From Dictyobacter formicarum (lineage in GTDB: Bacteria; Chloroflexota; Ktedonobacteria; Ktedonobacterales; Ktedonobacteraceae): a DNA stretch of 64,000 nucleotides. Position 1 is the first letter of the stretch, and every line of letters starts with the position of its first letter. Under the pieces are notes generated by a model. It was not told the origin of the DNA. It ran no database searches and worked only from the letters and a program-made list of their open reading frames with translations. The DNA lies in contig NZ_BNJJ01000001.1 in assembly GCF_016587435.1 (NCBI RefSeq), positions 496,001-560,000 on the forward strand, given 5' to 3'. The translations under genes were made by a program, and so were the position numbers. This document shows, piece by piece, positions 1-11,800 of the stretch.

Positions 1-2
1 AG

Positions 3-3000
3 CACGTGGTGGGTACGTTCCAGGAGCATGCGCTATCCGAACCCGATCTTGATGCCCTGGATCTGACCGCCGATGAGTGGCGCGAAGCGCTGCGGGCCTG
101 TAAAGGCATGATGCTGCGACAAGAGGTGTATGAACTGGATGTGGATGCGCTGGCGGCAAGCACACACACGTCGGTCAAACTGTTCTCAACTGCGTATCAC
201 AATTGCCACATTCACCGCGTGCAGCCGCGAGCGATCAACCAGCATGCGGTCTTTCACGTCACCGAAAGCGAAGCGATCACCTATCACTATGAGCTCGACC
301 TGCGCCCTGAACAACTGACGCCCGATCCTCGCATCGCGCATACGCTCAACCTGAGCATCGACGAATATGGCAACATCCTGCAATCCGTCGCCGTGGTTTA
401 TCCCCGCCTGGGCACGTATGTCGATGCCACATTGCAGGATGGAGCGCAGGAGTTGATCCAGCACGTGCAGTCCGAACTGCACCTGGCCTATATTGAGACG
501 CGTTACACTAACGATGTGAACAACGTTCTCGAGCCAGATAGCTATCGCTTGCGCCTGCCCTGTGAGGTGCTGACCTATGAGTTGACCGGCATCATGTCCC
601 GGGACCGCTACTTCACGTTGGACGAATTGCGCGCCTACAAACTGAGCGATACCTATCAGACCGGCAGAATGGCGGTCGAGGAGATTGCTTATCACCTGCT
701 GCCTAACCGCACCTCGCCGCAAAAACGCATCGTGGAGCATGCACGCACGCTCTTCTTCGCCACTACCCTGGATGCGCCGCTGGTGCTGGGGCAACTCAAT
801 GCGCTGGCGTTGCCCTACGAGAGCTACAAGCTGGCACTTACCAATGATATGCTTGAACTGATCTTCAAAGACAAGATCCAGCCAGACGTGCAAGCAGCAC
901 TTACAGACAAGCAAACCGGCGGCTACCTGAGCGGTGCTGATCTTACCACACGTTTTGGGGGAAACACGACGGATCAATACTGGATATGCTCGGGTGTGGC
1001 TGGCTTTAACGCTGATGCTGCCCAACACTTCTATGTGCCCGAACGCTACACCGATCCATTTGGGAACCCAACCACGCTCACCTATGACCTCTATGATCTC
1101 TTCATCCAATCCAGCACCGATGCCCTGGGCAATCGTACTGAAGTGACCGAGTTCGACTTTCGCGTGCTGGCCCCACATAAAATGAAAGATGCCAACGACA
1201 ATCTTTCGGAAGTGCGCTTCGATGTTTTAGGGATGCCCACTGCGATGACAGTGATGGGTAAAGGGAATGAAGGCGACAACCTGAACGCCTTTGATGCCGC
1301 ACTGCTGAACCCCGATCTGACTACCATGCAGGAGTTCTTCGTCACCAAAGACTATAGCGTTGCTGATGCCAAAAAACTGTTGCGCGGTGCCAGCACGCGG
1401 AACGTGTATTACTTTGGCGAAATCAGCACAGACGGCAAGACGCTCTGGGGACAGCATCCCGCTTGTGCCTACAGTATTGTGAGAGAGCGACATGTTGCCG
1501 ACGAGCCTGATAGCGCGGTACAGAGCGCGTTTGAGTATTCGGATGGCACAGGCAACGTACTGGTGAAGAAGGTACAAGCTGAACCAGAACAACCCGGCGG
1601 CTCTCTGCGTTGGGTCGCCAGCGGCAAGACCATCCTCAACAACAAAGGCAAGCCAGTCAAACAGTATGAGCCGTATTTCAGCCCACCAATGGTGGGGCAT
1701 CGCTTCGAGGAACCAAGCGAAGTGGGCGTGACGCCCGTAATGTATTACGACGCAGTCGGACGTGTGATCCGCACCGAGTCGCCGGATGGCTCCTACAGCC
1801 GTATTGAGTTCTCGCCCTGGCATGTGACCCACTATGATGCCAACGACACTGTGAGCGAAACGGGGAATGCCTGGTTTGCCCGCAAGAGTGCGCCAACCGC
1901 ATCGGTGGCAGACCAGCGCGCGGCGCGTCTGGCCGCTGAACATGCGGACACCCCTGCCGTGACGATCCTTGACAGCCTCGGGCGCGAGGTCGTCGTGATA
2001 GCTCACAACCGTGTGGAGTCAGCCAACGCGCTGGTCGATGAGAAATACATCACCTTCACCAGGCTCGATGCCGAGGGCAAACCACTGTGGGTGCAAGACT
2101 CGCGTGGCAACCGTGTGATGCAATATATTCTGCCGCCACTGCCCGACGGCGTATACCCATTCAACGACGCCAGTAACCTGAACGCGCAAGGTTTTGCGCC
2201 GTGTTACGACATCGCTGGCAACCTGCTCTTTCAGCACAGCATGGATGCCGGTGAGCGTTGGATGCTGAACGACGCAGCCGGCAAGCTGATGTTCGCCTGG
2301 AACAGCCGCATGTTCCTCACGCACATGCTCTATGATGAACTGCACCGCCCGACCGCCTCGATCGTGACCGACAAAGATGGTAGCACCTTTGCCGCCGAAC
2401 GCATTGTGTATGGCGAGACAGCCTTCGGCCCTGCGAAGATAGACGAAGCAGCAAGAGCGCGTGCGAAACAGACTAATCATCTGGGCAAGCCATACCAGGT
2501 CTATGACAGTGCGGGCGTTGTCACCAACATCAGCTATGGCTTTAAGGGCAACCTGATGCAGAACGAACGTATATTGCTGCGTGACTATAAAACCCAGGTC
2601 AATTGGCCAGAACTGCAATCGCCTCCGCAGTCGTTGCCACTCCTCCTTGAAAACGAGGCGTTTGTCAGCCGCACTCGATACGACGCATTGAACCGACCAA
2701 TCCAGATTTTCGCGCCGCACATCACGGTGGGCAGCCCACAACGCATCAACATTACCCAACCCGTGTACAACGAAGCTGGTCTGCTGGAGCGCATAGACGT
2801 GTGGCTCAACCAATCCGTCGAGCCCATGGTCTTGCTCGATCCAACCACCGCCAGTCTGCATGCCGTCACCAATATCGACTACGATGCGAAGGGCCAGCTC
2901 GTCTTGCTGCAATATGGCAATGGCTCAGAAACGCGCCATGACTACGAGCCAGACACATTCCGCCTCAGACAACTGAAGACCACGCGTACCAGCGACGGTG

Positions 3001-5075
3001 CGCTGTTGCAGGACCTGAACTATACCTATGACCCGGTCGGCAACATCACCCAGATTGTTGACAACGCCAATGACCGCGTGTACCACAGCAACGCCTGTGT
3101 CTTGCCGGGCGCGGAGTATCGCTATGACGCCCTGTATCGTCTGCTCGCCGCCAGCGGGCGTGAGCATAAGGGCAACGGCCAGCAGTATGACTGGGATGAT
3201 AGTTCCCGCTCTGTTTCAACACTGCCCAACGATTGCCAGTCCTTGCAGAACTATGTTGAGACGTATCGCTACGACCCGGTCGGCAACATCATGCAGATGG
3301 TACATCAGGCGGGACGCAACCTTGAGCAACCGGGCCAGGTGCTGTGGAACCGGCGTTACCAGTATGCGCTGGACCGCAACCACTTGCTTGCCACCAGCCT
3401 GCCCGGCGACCCCACCAACCTGCCCGACTACGTCGCCACCCCTGGCTACAGCGCCAGATACACCTACGACCTGCACGGCAACATCATGGTCATGCCCCAC
3501 CTGCCACAGATGAACTGGGACTTCAAAGATCAACTGAGCGCAACAACAGGGACGGTCAGGAATGATGCCCCACCACCCGACCAGGTGCCCGCGACGACGT
3601 ACTACGTGTACGATGCGGCTGGCCAGCGCGTGCGCAAGGTCACCGAGCGCCAGAGTGGCACGCGCCAGCACGAGCGCATCTACCTCGGCAGCTTCGAAGT
3701 CTATCGCGAATACGACAGCAGCGGAACCAGCGTCACCCTGGAGCGTGAAACCTTGCACGTGATGGACGATAAGCAGCGTATCGCCCTGGTAGAAACCAAG
3801 ACCATCGACACTAAATCCTCAATCCCTGCCCCTCAATCTCTCATCCGTTACCAGTACGGGAACCATCTCGGCTCGGTCTCTCTGGAACTAGATGACGCCG
3901 GGCAGATCATCTCTTATGAAGAATACACCCCCTACGGCAGCACATCGTATCAGACGGGGCGCAGCGCAACAGAGGTAAGCCTGAAGCGATATCGATTTAC
4001 GGAGATGGAGCGCGACGAGGAGAATGGGCTAAATTATCATGGGGCACGGTATTACGTACCGTGGTTGGGGAGATGGACGAGCGGAGATCCCGCCTGGTTG
4101 ATTGATGGAACGAATCTCTACCGATACGCGCGCAATAATCCCCTCAGATTGACCGACCCAATGGGTACTAAACCCTACCCGATGAAAGTCATTCATATGG
4201 ATAGTGACCCGCCCGGCGTGAGACTGCCAACGGTGAGCGAGAAGAATCAGCTACCGGTTATTGTCAACAACCTAGACGAAAATCGGACGGAATTATCAAC
4301 TATGGATGCAGTCCGCTCCTCGACAGAGTACGTCGACAACGGGCTGAGTAGTGTTGGTGCAGAAATTGATAATATTGCATATTTGCATATTACAGCGCTG
4401 AGGTACAAATACAAAACCAAGGCTGATGCACTAATCCCAATTAGCGCTATCAATTTCGAATCCCGCGGAACGGCATCCGAGTTTTTCAAGCTCAATGGCG
4501 TGATCTATCCGGTCTCTGCGAATGGGGAAGTGGCGTTCAACGAAATCAATACGCCGAACATAGTCGCGGGCGCTCGCATGAAACAAAGCGACCGTGCGAA
4601 AGTGCTCGCAGAGCGCGAACAAATAGGATGGACCGTCTACGCGTTTGCAAAGGTTATTAGGTTCCTTGGGAACTATGCAGCTTCAATGGGCACAAACCAA
4701 TCGCTTTTTGATTCTGTTGCAAAATTAAAATTTCGTAAGCCTCCCAATCCTTGGGGATCCAAGGGAAACCCATCAGTTGTAGACCAAAACAAAGAGATAG
4801 CGGATAAGTTGGAAGAAGAAGGCTACACAATCATAGGCGGTGGCGGAAAAGAGAAAGAAGAATGGATACCAGGACCAGGAGGGAAGAACCTTGGTTCGGT
4901 AAGACCAGATATTACCGCGGAGAAAGATGGTGACATAATTCGTGTGCAAACCGTGGATACCCGAGGAAAAAATAGCTCGGTACCAGATAAGCGAGAGATG
5001 AGAAATATCGGAAAAATACTTAAGGCAAAGAAGAATGAGGGAGGGGTGTTCATCATCCCAAAAAGGAATAAATAA
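3..5075 (+). CDS. Fused TcB-TcC toxin-complex subunit with C-terminal toxin, 5'-truncated by window
   Basis: The reading frame is open to the left edge, so the start (usable GTG at 6) is probably internal. About 1,690 residues are visible. The first ~150 resemble the TcdB middle/C-terminal region, and the SpvB part expected before it would lie outside the window. From ~580 to ~1,340 there are YD/RHS repeats (for example YDPVGNITQI). The RHS core ends around 1341-1387 with LNYHGARYY, GDPAWLIDG, NLYRYARNNP and DPMG, the usual TcC self-cleavage boundary. Residues ~1388-1689 are the variable effector, encoded by visibly AT-richer DNA. Its end (RPDIT, DGDIIRVQTVDT, then VPDKREM) resembles restriction-endonuclease-fold Rhs toxin tips. 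In Tc toxins the BC cocoon encloses the effector and docks on TcA, which is the next gene. TcB and TcC are commonly separate genes but fusions are known. Confidence 0.9.
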   Translation, partial: HVVGTFQEHALSEPDLDALDLTADEWREALRACKGMMLRQEVYELDVDALAASTHTSVKLFSTAYHNCHIHRVQPRAINQHAVFHVTESEAITYHYELDLRPEQLTPDPRIAHTLNLSIDEYGNILQSVAVVYPRLGTYVDATLQDGAQELIQHVQSELHLAYIETRYTNDVNNVLEPDSYRLRLPCEVLTYELTGIMSRDRYFTLDELRAYKLSDTYQTGRMAVEEIAYHLLPNRTSPQKRIVEHARTLFFATTLDAPLVLGQLNALALPYESYKLALTNDMLELIFKDKIQPDVQAALTDKQTGGYLSGADLTTRFGGNTTDQYWICSGVAGFNADAAQHFYVPERYTDPFGNPTTLTYDLYDLFIQSSTDALGNRTEVTEFDFRVLAPHKMKDANDNLSEVRFDVLGMPTAMTVMGKGNEGDNLNAFDAALLNPDLTTMQEFFVTKDYSVADAKKLLRGASTRNVYYFGEISTDGKTLWGQHPACAYSIVRERHVADEPDSAVQSAFEYSDGTGNVLVKKVQAEPEQPGGSLRWVASGKTILNNKGKPVKQYEPYFSPPMVGHRFEEPSEVGVTPVMYYDAVGRVIRTESPDGSYSRIEFSPWHVTHYDANDTVSETGNAWFARKSAPTASVADQRAARLAAEHADTPAVTILDSLGREVVVIAHNRVESANALVDEKYITFTRLDAEGKPLWVQDSRGNRVMQYILPPLPDGVYPFNDASNLNAQGFAPCYDIAGNLLFQHSMDAGERWMLNDAAGKLMFAWNSRMFLTHMLYDELHRPTASIVTDKDGSTFAAERIVYGETAFGPAKIDEAARARAKQTNHLGKPYQVYDSAGVVTNISYGFKGNLMQNERILLRDYKTQVNWPELQSPPQSLPLLLENEAFVSRTRYDALNRPIQIFAPHITVGSPQRINITQPVYNEAGLLERIDVWLNQSVEPMVLLDPTTASLHAVTNIDYDAKGQLVLLQYGNGSETRHDYEPDTFRLRQLKTTRTSDGALLQDLNYTYDPVGNITQIVDNANDRVYHSNACVLPGAEYRYDALYRLLAASGREHKGNGQQYDWDDSSRSVSTLPNDCQSLQNYVETYRYDPVGNIMQMVHQAGRNLEQPGQVLWNRRYQYALDRNHLLATSLPGDPTNLPDYVATPGYSARYTYDLHGNIMVMPHLPQMNWDFKDQLSATTGTVRNDAPPPDQVPATTYYVYDAAGQRVRKVTERQSGTRQHERIYLGSFEVYREYDSSGTSVTLERETLHVMDDKQRIALVETKTIDTKSSIPAPQSLIRYQYGNHLGSVSLELDDAGQIISYEEYTPYGSTSYQTGRSATEVSLKRYRFTEMERDEENGLNYHGARYYVPWLGRWTSGDPAWLIDGTNLYRYARNNPLRLTDPMGTKPYPMKVIHMDSDPPGVRLPTVSEKNQLPVIVNNLDENRTELSTMDAVRSSTEYVDNGLSSVGAEIDNIAYLHITALRYKYKTKADALIPISAINFESRGTASEFFKLNGVIYPVSANGEVAFNEINTPNIVAGARMKQSDRAKVLAEREQIGWTVYAFAKVIRFLGNYAASMGTNQSLFDSVAKLKFRKPPNPWGSKGNPSVVDQNKEIADKLEEEGYTIIGGGGKEKEEWIPGPGGKNLGSVRPDITAEKDGDIIRVQTVDTRGKNSSVPDKREMRNIGKILKAKKNEGGVFIIPKRNK

Positions 5076-5150
5076 GGGTCAAGCCTCAACTTTTGACAGA
5101 ATAAACTTCTTTGATGTGTTTTGGAAAAGCTCAGATCAAAAGAGGAAGCG

Positions 5151-5474
5151 ATGGCCAGGCTGGTACGAATCGAATATCCTAGCGCATTTTACCGTATCAT
5201 GTTGTGAGGAATCGAACAAAAGGACGTTTTCAAGAGCCAGAAGGACTGGAAGAAGTTTTTCTCATACTTGGAATCAGCAGTAGTGAGGTATGGGGTGGTA
5301 GTGCATACTTGGTGCTTGATAAGCAACCATTATCAACTGCTGCTGGAAACCTCGTCGGGCAACCTTTCGCAGATCATGCAGAGCGACGATGTCGCCCACG
5401 TTCAGCAGGCGCTTCAGGTGCTCGGAAGAGGGTATTCCGTACTCCGAAACACTAGGCTGATTTCTGGGCGCTAG
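5151..5474 (+). pseudogene. REP-associated tyrosine transposase (RAYT/IS200-like) remnant
   Basis: Starting at ATG 5151 after AGAGGAAG, the translation begins MARLVRIEYPSAFYRIM, then hits TGA at 5205-5207 where RAYT proteins usually have SRGNE. It continues in frame with EQKDVFKSQKDWKKFF and WCLISNHYQLLLET, the Y1-transposase HxH region with the second His changed to Gln. Similarity ends near 5380 (NLSQIMQ), and the frame then runs through unrelated sequence to 5474. The nonsense codon, the damaged HUH motif and the missing C-terminal half with the catalytic Tyr all mark it as dead. Confidence 0.75.
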
Positions 5475-5832
5475 CACGATTGCAAACCTGAAAGGGCTTC
5501 AGAGAGGGCTAGGAGGCAGTTTCCAGCATTAACAATGCCAACATTAACAATGCCAAGCTCTGCCACTGCGATCCATGACAAGGCTACCAAATTTGACATT
5601 GATCCACGGGTGGTTTGTGGATCGGTGCATGACGCAAACGCTAACCGTTAACAAATGGCTTCCCGATATTTGTTGAGCGTCGAAACAAAAAAAGTAATTA
5701 TCACCTTCTGGGAGGGCAGTTGAAATGAAACCAGTGATTTCACCACCGTCAGTTCAAGGAGGGTGGCTGAGATAGTCGCCAAGCACGCAGGTAGAGGGAA
5801 AAACGTAAAGCAGGATAAGAGGGAGGGAAACC
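5475..5832. other. Intergenic region before TcA
   Basis: No supported gene. There is a short tandem repeat of the word ATTAACAATGCCA near 5527-5550. The last bases hold the ribosome-binding site (GGGAGGGAAA) of the TcA gene. The TcA promoter should lie here, but I could not pick a convincing one. Confidence 0.5.
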
Positions 5833-8800
5833 ATGCCAGATATCAACACTTTGCGCCTCAGTGGTGCAGCGCTGGACAAGAGCATCCTGGAGAACCTGAC
5901 CGGGAACACGGACAGCAAAGCCTTCATCGCGGAGACGCTCAACACAACATTGAGAAACAAGCTTGCAACTGCACTCAGCGCTCGTGGATATACCGTCCTG
6001 GCCGACCTGATTTCGAAGACAGGGCCGGTGGATCTTGCCGTCAATAAAGATGTACCACTGCGCACGTTTGTGACAAACCAGGTACAAAGCAGGATGCCAG
6101 GCGACCCCACCTTGAAGAAAGCGGTCGAGGATGCGATCAGCCAGCTTTCGAATACGACAACGGTAGGCGATCTGCTTGGGCTGAACGAGCCTCTGACGGA
6201 GCATCCCGAATTCCGGGGAGAGGTGCAGAAGGTACAATTGAGCGCTGTCCTCGGCACCTCACCGATGCTGGCCAATCCCGACCTGCAAACGAAGTTGATC
6301 AACCTGTATGCTACGCACGAAGGGACAGCAGAGCAGTTCTGGGATATGCTGCGTCAACAGCCTGACTTCAAAGCCCCCGGCCTCGTCGAGAATATACAGT
6401 TCACCGGGCAGCTAGATGCGCTGACACTTGGCAGTGTCGCAGTCATGAAGGCACTGCAGGACATGTACCAGCGAAGAAGCATACAAAGCGTCCGTGATCT
6501 GACGAAACTCGATAGCAATGCCTGGAAACAGATCGTGAGCTCCTCAGCCGATGGCATCCCGGCGCAGGTCCCGGGCGCAACGCAAGATGAGCGTGTCATC
6601 AATTATGTCACTATCATTACCAGTACACTGCGCGAAGCGTTTCCTACCGCGTACATCGCGCAGAGCATCGCTCAGCCTGTACAGGCGGACCTTGCCCTGG
6701 TGCAGCGCGTACTTGGCCTGAACCCCGGCTTGAACCCTGCCGCTTCCCTGCCTGCCATGCTGAATTTGACGGGGCTGAGCGCAGATGAACAGCAAAAGGC
6801 GAAGGACGCACTCGCGACGCTACGTCAGGAGATCAAGACGTATCCAGCCTTTGAGTACCAGACCGCCCTTGCCGCAGGTGGCACGGCACTACAAAACCCA
6901 GTACGGCAGGCAGTCGCTCAGTTCTTCATCAATGCTTCAGATTTCGACTTCCGCGACACCCATATTGCCACCTATATCAACAACCATAAAGATACTGCGC
7001 TTAAGGGCATTGATGACAAATACAAAGCTGCCGTTCAGGCGCAATTGGAACGCATACAGCGTGTGTTCCGGGTCACTCCCCAGGTCGACGCGATCAATAC
7101 CCTGCTCGGCGAGGGACTCGACTCAGCGTACAACATCGCCAGTATGCCGGAGACAGTCTTCATGCAGCGGTTTCAGTCGAAGTTGAGCGGTGAGACGCAG
7201 GCCCGCCTGGTCTACTCGCAGGCCCAGTACCTGAACTCCATGACGCTGCATACCTTTACGCAAATACGTCAGACCGCGAACGACGTGTTCCCGGCCGTCA
7301 TCGGCTCAAGCAACGATGTGGCGGAAGTGGTCAAGCAGATACCGAACTGGGAAACCCTCTTCGGACCGTTGGAGCTGTGCGACTGTGATCACTGTCACTC
7401 GGTCTACAGTCCCGCCGCCTACTTCGTCGACCTGCTGCAGTTCCTGGCAAAGTCGGCACCTACCAACAACCTGACCCCGCTGGACGTGCTCTTCGAGCGC
7501 AGGCCGGACCTGCAGTACCTCAAGTTGACGTGTGAGAACACGAACACGCCGCTTCCCTACATCGACCTGGTCAATAAAATCCTGGAAACCTACGTTGCAC
7601 TCGATGACAGTACCACTATCAGCCTCGACGACGAGGTGACTGCCGGCCAGGCCACCGCTCAAAATACCTCACCTGGAGTTACCACTGAGGAATTACAGGC
7701 CAACCCGGAGTACACGCGAGAGGAAGCCTATGAGAAGTTGAGAACAACGATCTACCCGCTCGCCCTTCCCTTTCATCGCCCACTCGAGATTGTGCGTACC
7801 TACCTGAAGAATCTGGGCAGCAGTCGCTACGAGGTCATGAAGACGTTCCAAAGGAATAGCGGGCCATCCGATCAGGCAATCGCCTACGAGTATCTGAAGC
7901 TCTCCCCGGAAGAATACAATATCATCACTAGTACAACATTGACTTCGGCTCATTCACTCTGGGAATTTTACGGCTATTCAGCAGCAGTTGTTCTTACGAA
8001 AAGCTGGGAGGTACACATCGCGAGCGTGCCGGAGTGTCTTGACAGACTAGGTATCACCTATCTTGACCTGGTTGAGCTGGTGAAAACACGATTCCTCAAT
8101 CCCGCGCAGAGTATTACGCTCGACTTCGAGCCGCCACAGGACGCGATCATGCCTGATCCGTGTGACTTGCGCAATATGAAACTCAAAAATCTGGATACTA
8201 CTGATACCTTCCTCGGCAAGCTCCATCGCTTCGTGCGACTATGGAAGAAGCTGGGCTGGTCAATTCGCGACCTGGACAGGACGATGTCAGCCCTGGGCGC
8301 GGGAGATATCGATGCCACCTTCATACAGAAGTTGGCACTCGTTACGCAGCTACAGGACAAACTCAACGTTCCTCTCGCGCAGTTGCTCAGCTTTTGGTCG
8401 ACCATCGACACCGCCGGAGACGATGCTCTCTACATCAAACTCTTCCTGAATCGGGCCGTACTCAAGCCGACCGATCCAGTGTACAGCGCCTTCGTTCTCA
8501 ACTCAGACGGCACTGAGTTGCAAAATATCGGCGCAAAGCTTTCGGACTTTCTGCTGGTCATTCTCGGCGCTCTACGCATCACCGCCGCAGACTGGGCACT
8601 CCTCAACGCCACCAACACGCTCTCCGATGATACGCTGAACCTGAAGAACCTCTCGATCCTCTACCGCTACACTGTACTGGCACGGGCGCTGGGGCTCTCG
8701 ATCAAAAACCTGCTCACGCTGAAGGATCTGACCAGCAAAGATCCCTTTGGGGCGCACGAGCCGGCCTCCACCCGCGCGTTTGTGGATTTTGCGCAGAAAG

Positions 8801-11800
8801 TACGCCAATCGGGCTTCTCTCTCGCACAACTGGACTACCTGTATCGCCACCACGCCGAACCAAACGGCGGAGTAGCTCCTTTGCAGGAAGATACCAATTT
8901 CCTGATCAAAAATCTGCAGGCAGGCTTACAAAGGATTGCCAGCGAGAACGTGGTACAGCCAGACCCAAGCGGTGACCTGGTGCGGCGTAAACTTTCGATC
9001 ATCCTGGAGAGCAAGCTCGTCGAACAGGCCATGAGCATTATCGATGGCAGTTCTACGCAAAGCAAGACGGACCAGGAAACCTTCATTCAAAAGCACTTTG
9101 CTGTATTCTTGACCGCCTCCAGTGGCCCGGGCAGCGTATCTGATGCTCAGAGCACGCTCATCGGCAATACAAACATGAGCAAGGAAGAGCGCTTGGCCTA
9201 CCTACTCACGCCCCTCGTAGCGTACCTGGCCGGCTCCCTCAGCCAGAGTTTCATCAAGCAGAGCCTTGGTAACGCGCTCAAGCTCGATGCACCGACGATC
9301 GATGCGCTGCTCACCAGGATCATCAAGACGCAGGAGCTCACGGATACGAACAGACCCGTCCTGGCAGATTTCCTGGCGCTCGTGAACGATAGCCTTACGT
9401 CCTTCACACAAGCGGTGCAGGCTTACCTGCTGCTCAAGAAGGCTGCCATGCTCATCAACGGCTTCAGCCTCTCGTCGCGGGAGATTACGTACCTGGCTGC
9501 AAGCGGCAGCCAGTTCGCAGGCTTTGATTTCAATGCCTTACCGCTAGCGACACCCGAGAAGACCGAGACGTTGCTGAAACAATGGGAACTCCTCTACGAC
9601 TATGCTACACTGCGCAACAGTTTACCTAAAGGCGAGACGGGGCTAATCGATGTGTTTGAAACGACGTCCCTCAGTGATCTCAAAACGAAGCTTTATAAGG
9701 CGACGAACTGGGATCCTGCCCAGCTCGATGCGTTGATCGGCCAGCAAGACATCAACCTGACCACGGTTGACGCATTCAGGCAGATTGCGCTGTTGGTACA
9801 GTTTCAGGCATGTATGCAGTTAAGTCGGCGCCTTAGTGTATCGGTCGATCATCTTTTTGAGTGGGCAGCTAATACGTCAGACGCGAAACAGGCGCAGGAG
9901 GTCAAGGACACCGTCAAGGCCAAATACGATGATGTCTCCTGGCTCGACGTGGCAAAATCGCTCAATGATGAACTGCGCGAACAGCAACGCGATGCCCTGG
10001 TCGCCTTCCTCCTGACGACAGGACGCATGAAGCAGCATCAGGTACATACCGACAGCCAACTGTACGAATACTTCCTGATCGATGTGGATATGAGCGCATG
10101 TATGCTCACCTCGCGCATCGTGCAGGCGAACGCGACCATCCAACTCTTCGTCCAGCGCTGCCTGATGAACCTGGAACGCCAGGTATCCCCGACAGCAATT
10201 GATGCCAGACAGTGGAGCTGGATGAAGCGCTATCGCGTGTGGGAAGCCAACCGCAAGGTGTTCCTGTACCCAGAAAACTGGATAGAGCCGGCACTGCGCG
10301 ATGATAAAAGCCCTTTCTTTAAAGAACTGGAGACGGAACTACTGCAGAAGGATATCACGGCGGATTCGGCGGAACAGGCCTTCTTGAACTACCTGAGCAA
10401 ACTCGACGAGGTGGCGCGCCTGGAAATCTGCGGCCTCTACTGGGAAGAGGAGGCACAGGGAGTCCTCGACTGGCGTGACCTCTCCGATCTGCGCAAGACT
10501 GAAGAGGAGAATATCCTGCACGTCTTCGGGCGCACCTTTGCCACTCCGCATATCTACTACTATCGCCAGTACCGTTTACATGACAACTCAGGGTGGACAC
10601 CCTGGGAAAAGGTGACTGCCGATATCGAAAGCGATCATCTCATCCCCGTGGTCTACAACCGACGCATCCACCTCTTCTGGCCCATCTTTGCGGAAAAGAG
10701 TGACCCAGATGCACAGAACACATCTCAAAGTAACCCGGCCCCCAAACCTGCCAAGTATTTAGAGGTCAAGCTGGCCTGGAGCGAGTACAAGCAGGGAAAA
10801 TGGGCCGCCAAGCAGGCCTCAAAGGTCGGCATCGTTTCCCAGATCCTGGAGAGGGAGAAACATTTCTTTCGGGCGCTTGTAGATAGCAACGGGGACCTGG
10901 TCATTCAAGATGTGCAAAAGGATAGTATTCCTCTAGGGGATGTCAACTCCACGGAAATACTCCGGATCGCGACATTCCAGTTTATGGGTTGTCATGGCAC
11001 GATCGATGCACATCCTACAAGTGTCGCTGATGACAACTATACTACAACCATTCAGTATGCCGACAGCCTGATCAATGATGCTGTCAAAGTTGGTGTGGTG
11101 ACGCTTCCGAATAGTCAGTTTCCCTATAATACTCAATCTTCTTTTATGACGTTAGTGGGAGAGAGAGGTCAGGGACTGACCTTAATAACGGGGGATTTTG
11201 ATCAATACGACTACCTGGATAGTAAGACACTAGCGGGGTTAGAGGTACAGATTCCCACGCTGGAAGGCACGCCTAGCACCTACAGTATCCTGCCTGCGGA
11301 CGAATTTCGGCAGTTTGCGCTGCAAGCTCCCTTCTTCTTCCAGGACGCCCAGCGCACCTACTTCGTCACCCCCTATTACAGCATCCCGATTGTCATCTTC
11401 CAGCGTCCTGACCTTGTGAGCTTCTCTTTCAACCGGAGCGCGGGAATATCACCAGCGGACGGAACAGCGAGTCGGGTTGACCCCTCTATCTTCGCATCTC
11501 ATGCGGCGACGGTCGTCGAAGGGAACACGTCAACAAATGCATTAACAGGGCAGCCAGCTACGAATGGAACAGCAGTGTTACGTACGACAACGCGCCGTGC
11601 CGACGTTACCACCTCTGCCACTACATCCCAACCATCGACGACTACGAGTAGTGCATCCAGCGCAAGTGGTGCGCCTGACAACACAACTCCCGCGGTGAGC
11701 ACAGCGGGCACAGGCAAGGTCACGGCCTTCTCCCCGAGTTCCATTTGGAGGCGCCGTTACCCCACGCATGTGCAGTTTACGACATACTTCCATCCCCATA

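Noticed and set aside
186..2912. Several 250-330-codon minus-strand frames inside the TcBC gene
   Set aside because: Antisense shadows of a confidently identified RHS/Tc gene.
5205..5207. In-frame TGA in the RAYT remnant as a second selenocysteine codon
   Set aside because: It replaces an Arg codon (CGA to TGA) in a gene that is also missing its C-terminal half; simple decay explains it.
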